Shown in pieces: positions 62,913 to 64,000 of a DNA stretch of 64,000 nt. The notes beneath the pieces were generated by a model that was not told where the DNA came from, made no database searches, and worked only from the letters and a program-made list of their open reading frames with translations. Position numbers and translations under genes: made by a program. Numbering within the stretch: position 1 is the stretch's first letter; each line of letters begins with the position of its first letter. The DNA comes from Chryseobacterium tructae (GTDB lineage: Bacteria; Bacteroidota; Bacteroidia; Flavobacteriales; Weeksellaceae), in assembly GCF_030409875.1 (NCBI RefSeq), contig NZ_JAUFQR010000001.1:2542001-2606000 (forward strand). The letters are read 5' to 3'.

Positions 62913-64000
62913 TTACTGAATTATGCAGGCAGCAACCGTTGAATTAGAAGTTTCATCTACCAAAATTGCAGAGCCTGTTCTTTTGTTATTGATAAAACTA
63001 TCATAGACCAAAGGTTGTGCCGTTCGTAGGGTTACTTTTACCACTTCATTCAGTTTGATGTCTCCTTCTGCTTTTTCCTGGGTAAGGGTATTCACATCAA
63101 TCTTATAATCAATCTCTTTCACAACGGCTCTTATCAGTCTGCTGTTCTGCTGTAAGAGGTATTTATTACCAGGCTGCAATGATTTTTGATCGAGCCAGCA
63201 TAACAGAACTTCAAGGTCTTTTTCAACTACAGGGAGCTGTTCTTCGGTAGCAAAAATATCTCCTCTGCTGATATCTACATCATCGTTTACATGAATCACA
63301 ACAGGCTGTCCTTCAAAAGCTTCTTCTTTTTCAATTCCGTTGATCTCGATTTTAGCAATTTCAGTTGTAATTCCTGCTGGAAGGATTTGGATTGGGTCTC
63401 CTTTCTGAAACTTTCCGCTTAAAATCTGTCCTGCATATCCTCTGTAATCATGCAACTCTTCAGTCTGAGGACGAATGACATATTGAACCTGAAAACGGCT
63501 GCCGGTATTTAACTCTTCATTCAGGGTTACATTTTCCAGATATTCTAAAAGCGAAGTCCCCTGGTACCAATCTGTCTGAGCTGATCCTGAAACAATATTG
63601 TCTCCTTTTAATGCTGAAATCGGGAAATAGCTTACCTCATTTAATCCAAGACTTTCTGCAATTTTAGCATAGTCTGCTTTAATGGTTTCAAATACTTCCT
63701 GTGAATAATCCACCATGTCCATTTTATTAATGGCTACAGCTACTTTTTTCAATTTTAATAACGATGCAATGATAGAATGTCTTCTTGTTTGCTCAATTAC
63801 TCCCTGACGGGCATCAATCAGGATTACCATCAAATCGGAGTTGGAAGCTCCGGTAATCATGTTTCTTGTATATTGTACGTGACCGGGTGCATCGGCAATG
63901 ATAAATTTTCTTTTTGTGGTAGAAAAATACCTGTATGCAACATCGATGGTGATCCCCTGCTCCCTTTCAGCACGTAAGCCGTCCGTAAGAAGAGCAAGGT
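62913..64000 (-). CDS. cysN: Sulfate adenylyltransferase large subunit (partial)
   Basis: GTPase subunit of ATP sulfurylase. The 5' end runs off the window; the visible part (~362 residues) begins in the G domain with TDGLRAEREQGITIDVAYRYF (switch I/G2), DAPGHVQYTRNMITGAS (G3), NKMDMVDYS (G4) and ISALKGDN (G5), then two EF-Tu-like barrels to the stop at 62913. The frame is open from 64000, so the ATG at 63860 is internal. Five bases before cysE. cysD is expected just beyond the right edge. Confidence 0.95.
   Translation of the reverse strand, partial: LALLTDGLRAEREQGITIDVAYRYFSTTKRKFIIADAPGHVQYTRNMITGASNSDLMVILIDARQGVIEQTRRHSIIASLLKLKKVAVAINKMDMVDYSQEVFETIKADYAKIAESLGLNEVSYFPISALKGDNIVSGSAQTDWYQGTSLLEYLENVTLNEELNTGSRFQVQYVIRPQTEELHDYRGYAGQILSGKFQKGDPIQILPAGITTEIAKIEINGIEKEEAFEGQPVVIHVNDDVDISRGDIFATEEQLPVVEKDLEVLLCWLDQKSLQPGNKYLLQQNSRLIRAVVKEIDYKIDVNTLTQEKAEGDIKLNEVVKVTLRTAQPLVYDSFINNKRTGSAILVDETSNSTVAACIIQ

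Overview
The window is AT-rich chromosomal DNA from a flavobacterium, most likely a Chryseobacterium of the C. indologenes/C. gleum type. The evidence is an IND-type class B1 metallo-beta-lactamase, Bacteroidetes-only type VI secretion genes (tssN, tssK), a type IX secretion C-terminal sorting domain, bacteriocin-like leader peptides, and intergenic palindromic repeat families. No rRNA or tRNA gene was recognised.

Layout. 1-2.2 kb: tail of a T6SS(iii) cluster. 2.2-8.0 kb: bla-IND, a DtxR-type regulator, threonine aldolase, an APH-like kinase and secreted proteins. 8.0-11.1 kb: repeat-rich stretch with a 171-bp tandem array, a local duplication, and a decayed IS110 element inserted in a palindromic repeat. 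11.1-13.4 kb: arsR-AHSA1-ydeI-doxX group behind paired operators. 13.4-17.8 kb: probable defence island with an Mrr-nSTAND3 NTPase, an XRE regulator and a SymE-like toxin. 17.8-28.6 kb: mixed accessory genes (AraC, YdcF, VOC, SUKH-like proteins, S41 peptidase, P-loop kinase, DEDDh exonuclease, PEP-utilising protein). 28.6-35.1 kb: T9SS-sorted BspA protein, two ferritin-like proteins, fasciclin, MsrB, and an ECF sigma/anti-sigma pair. 35.2-39.4 kb: Crp, GNAT, metE with a broken cobalamin riboswitch, Lrp. 39.4-51.7 kb: bacteriocin-like peptide, S24 repressor, alkaline phosphatase, zinc homeostasis (Zur, CobW, MerC) with paired Zur-box candidates, AraC/M24 pair, a second IS110 copy and a second leader peptide. 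51.9-64 kb: one long minus-strand sulfate-assimilation operon, cysN-cysE-cysM-cobA-cysJ-cysI-TonB receptor-siroheme synthase/TauE fusion.

A recurring oddity: at least twelve otherwise conserved genes are split by a single frameshift. Nearly all are repaired by adding one A or T to a short A/T run. This looks more like a systematic indel error in the sequence, or less likely a real mutational bias, than wholesale pseudogenisation. Such genes are listed here as one CDS each with the break position stated. The most interesting items are the reconstructed ~1,160-residue Mrr-nSTAND3 protein, the metE/riboswitch deletion junction, and the two IS110 copies whose 5' non-coding ends show compensatory base changes expected of a bridge RNA.
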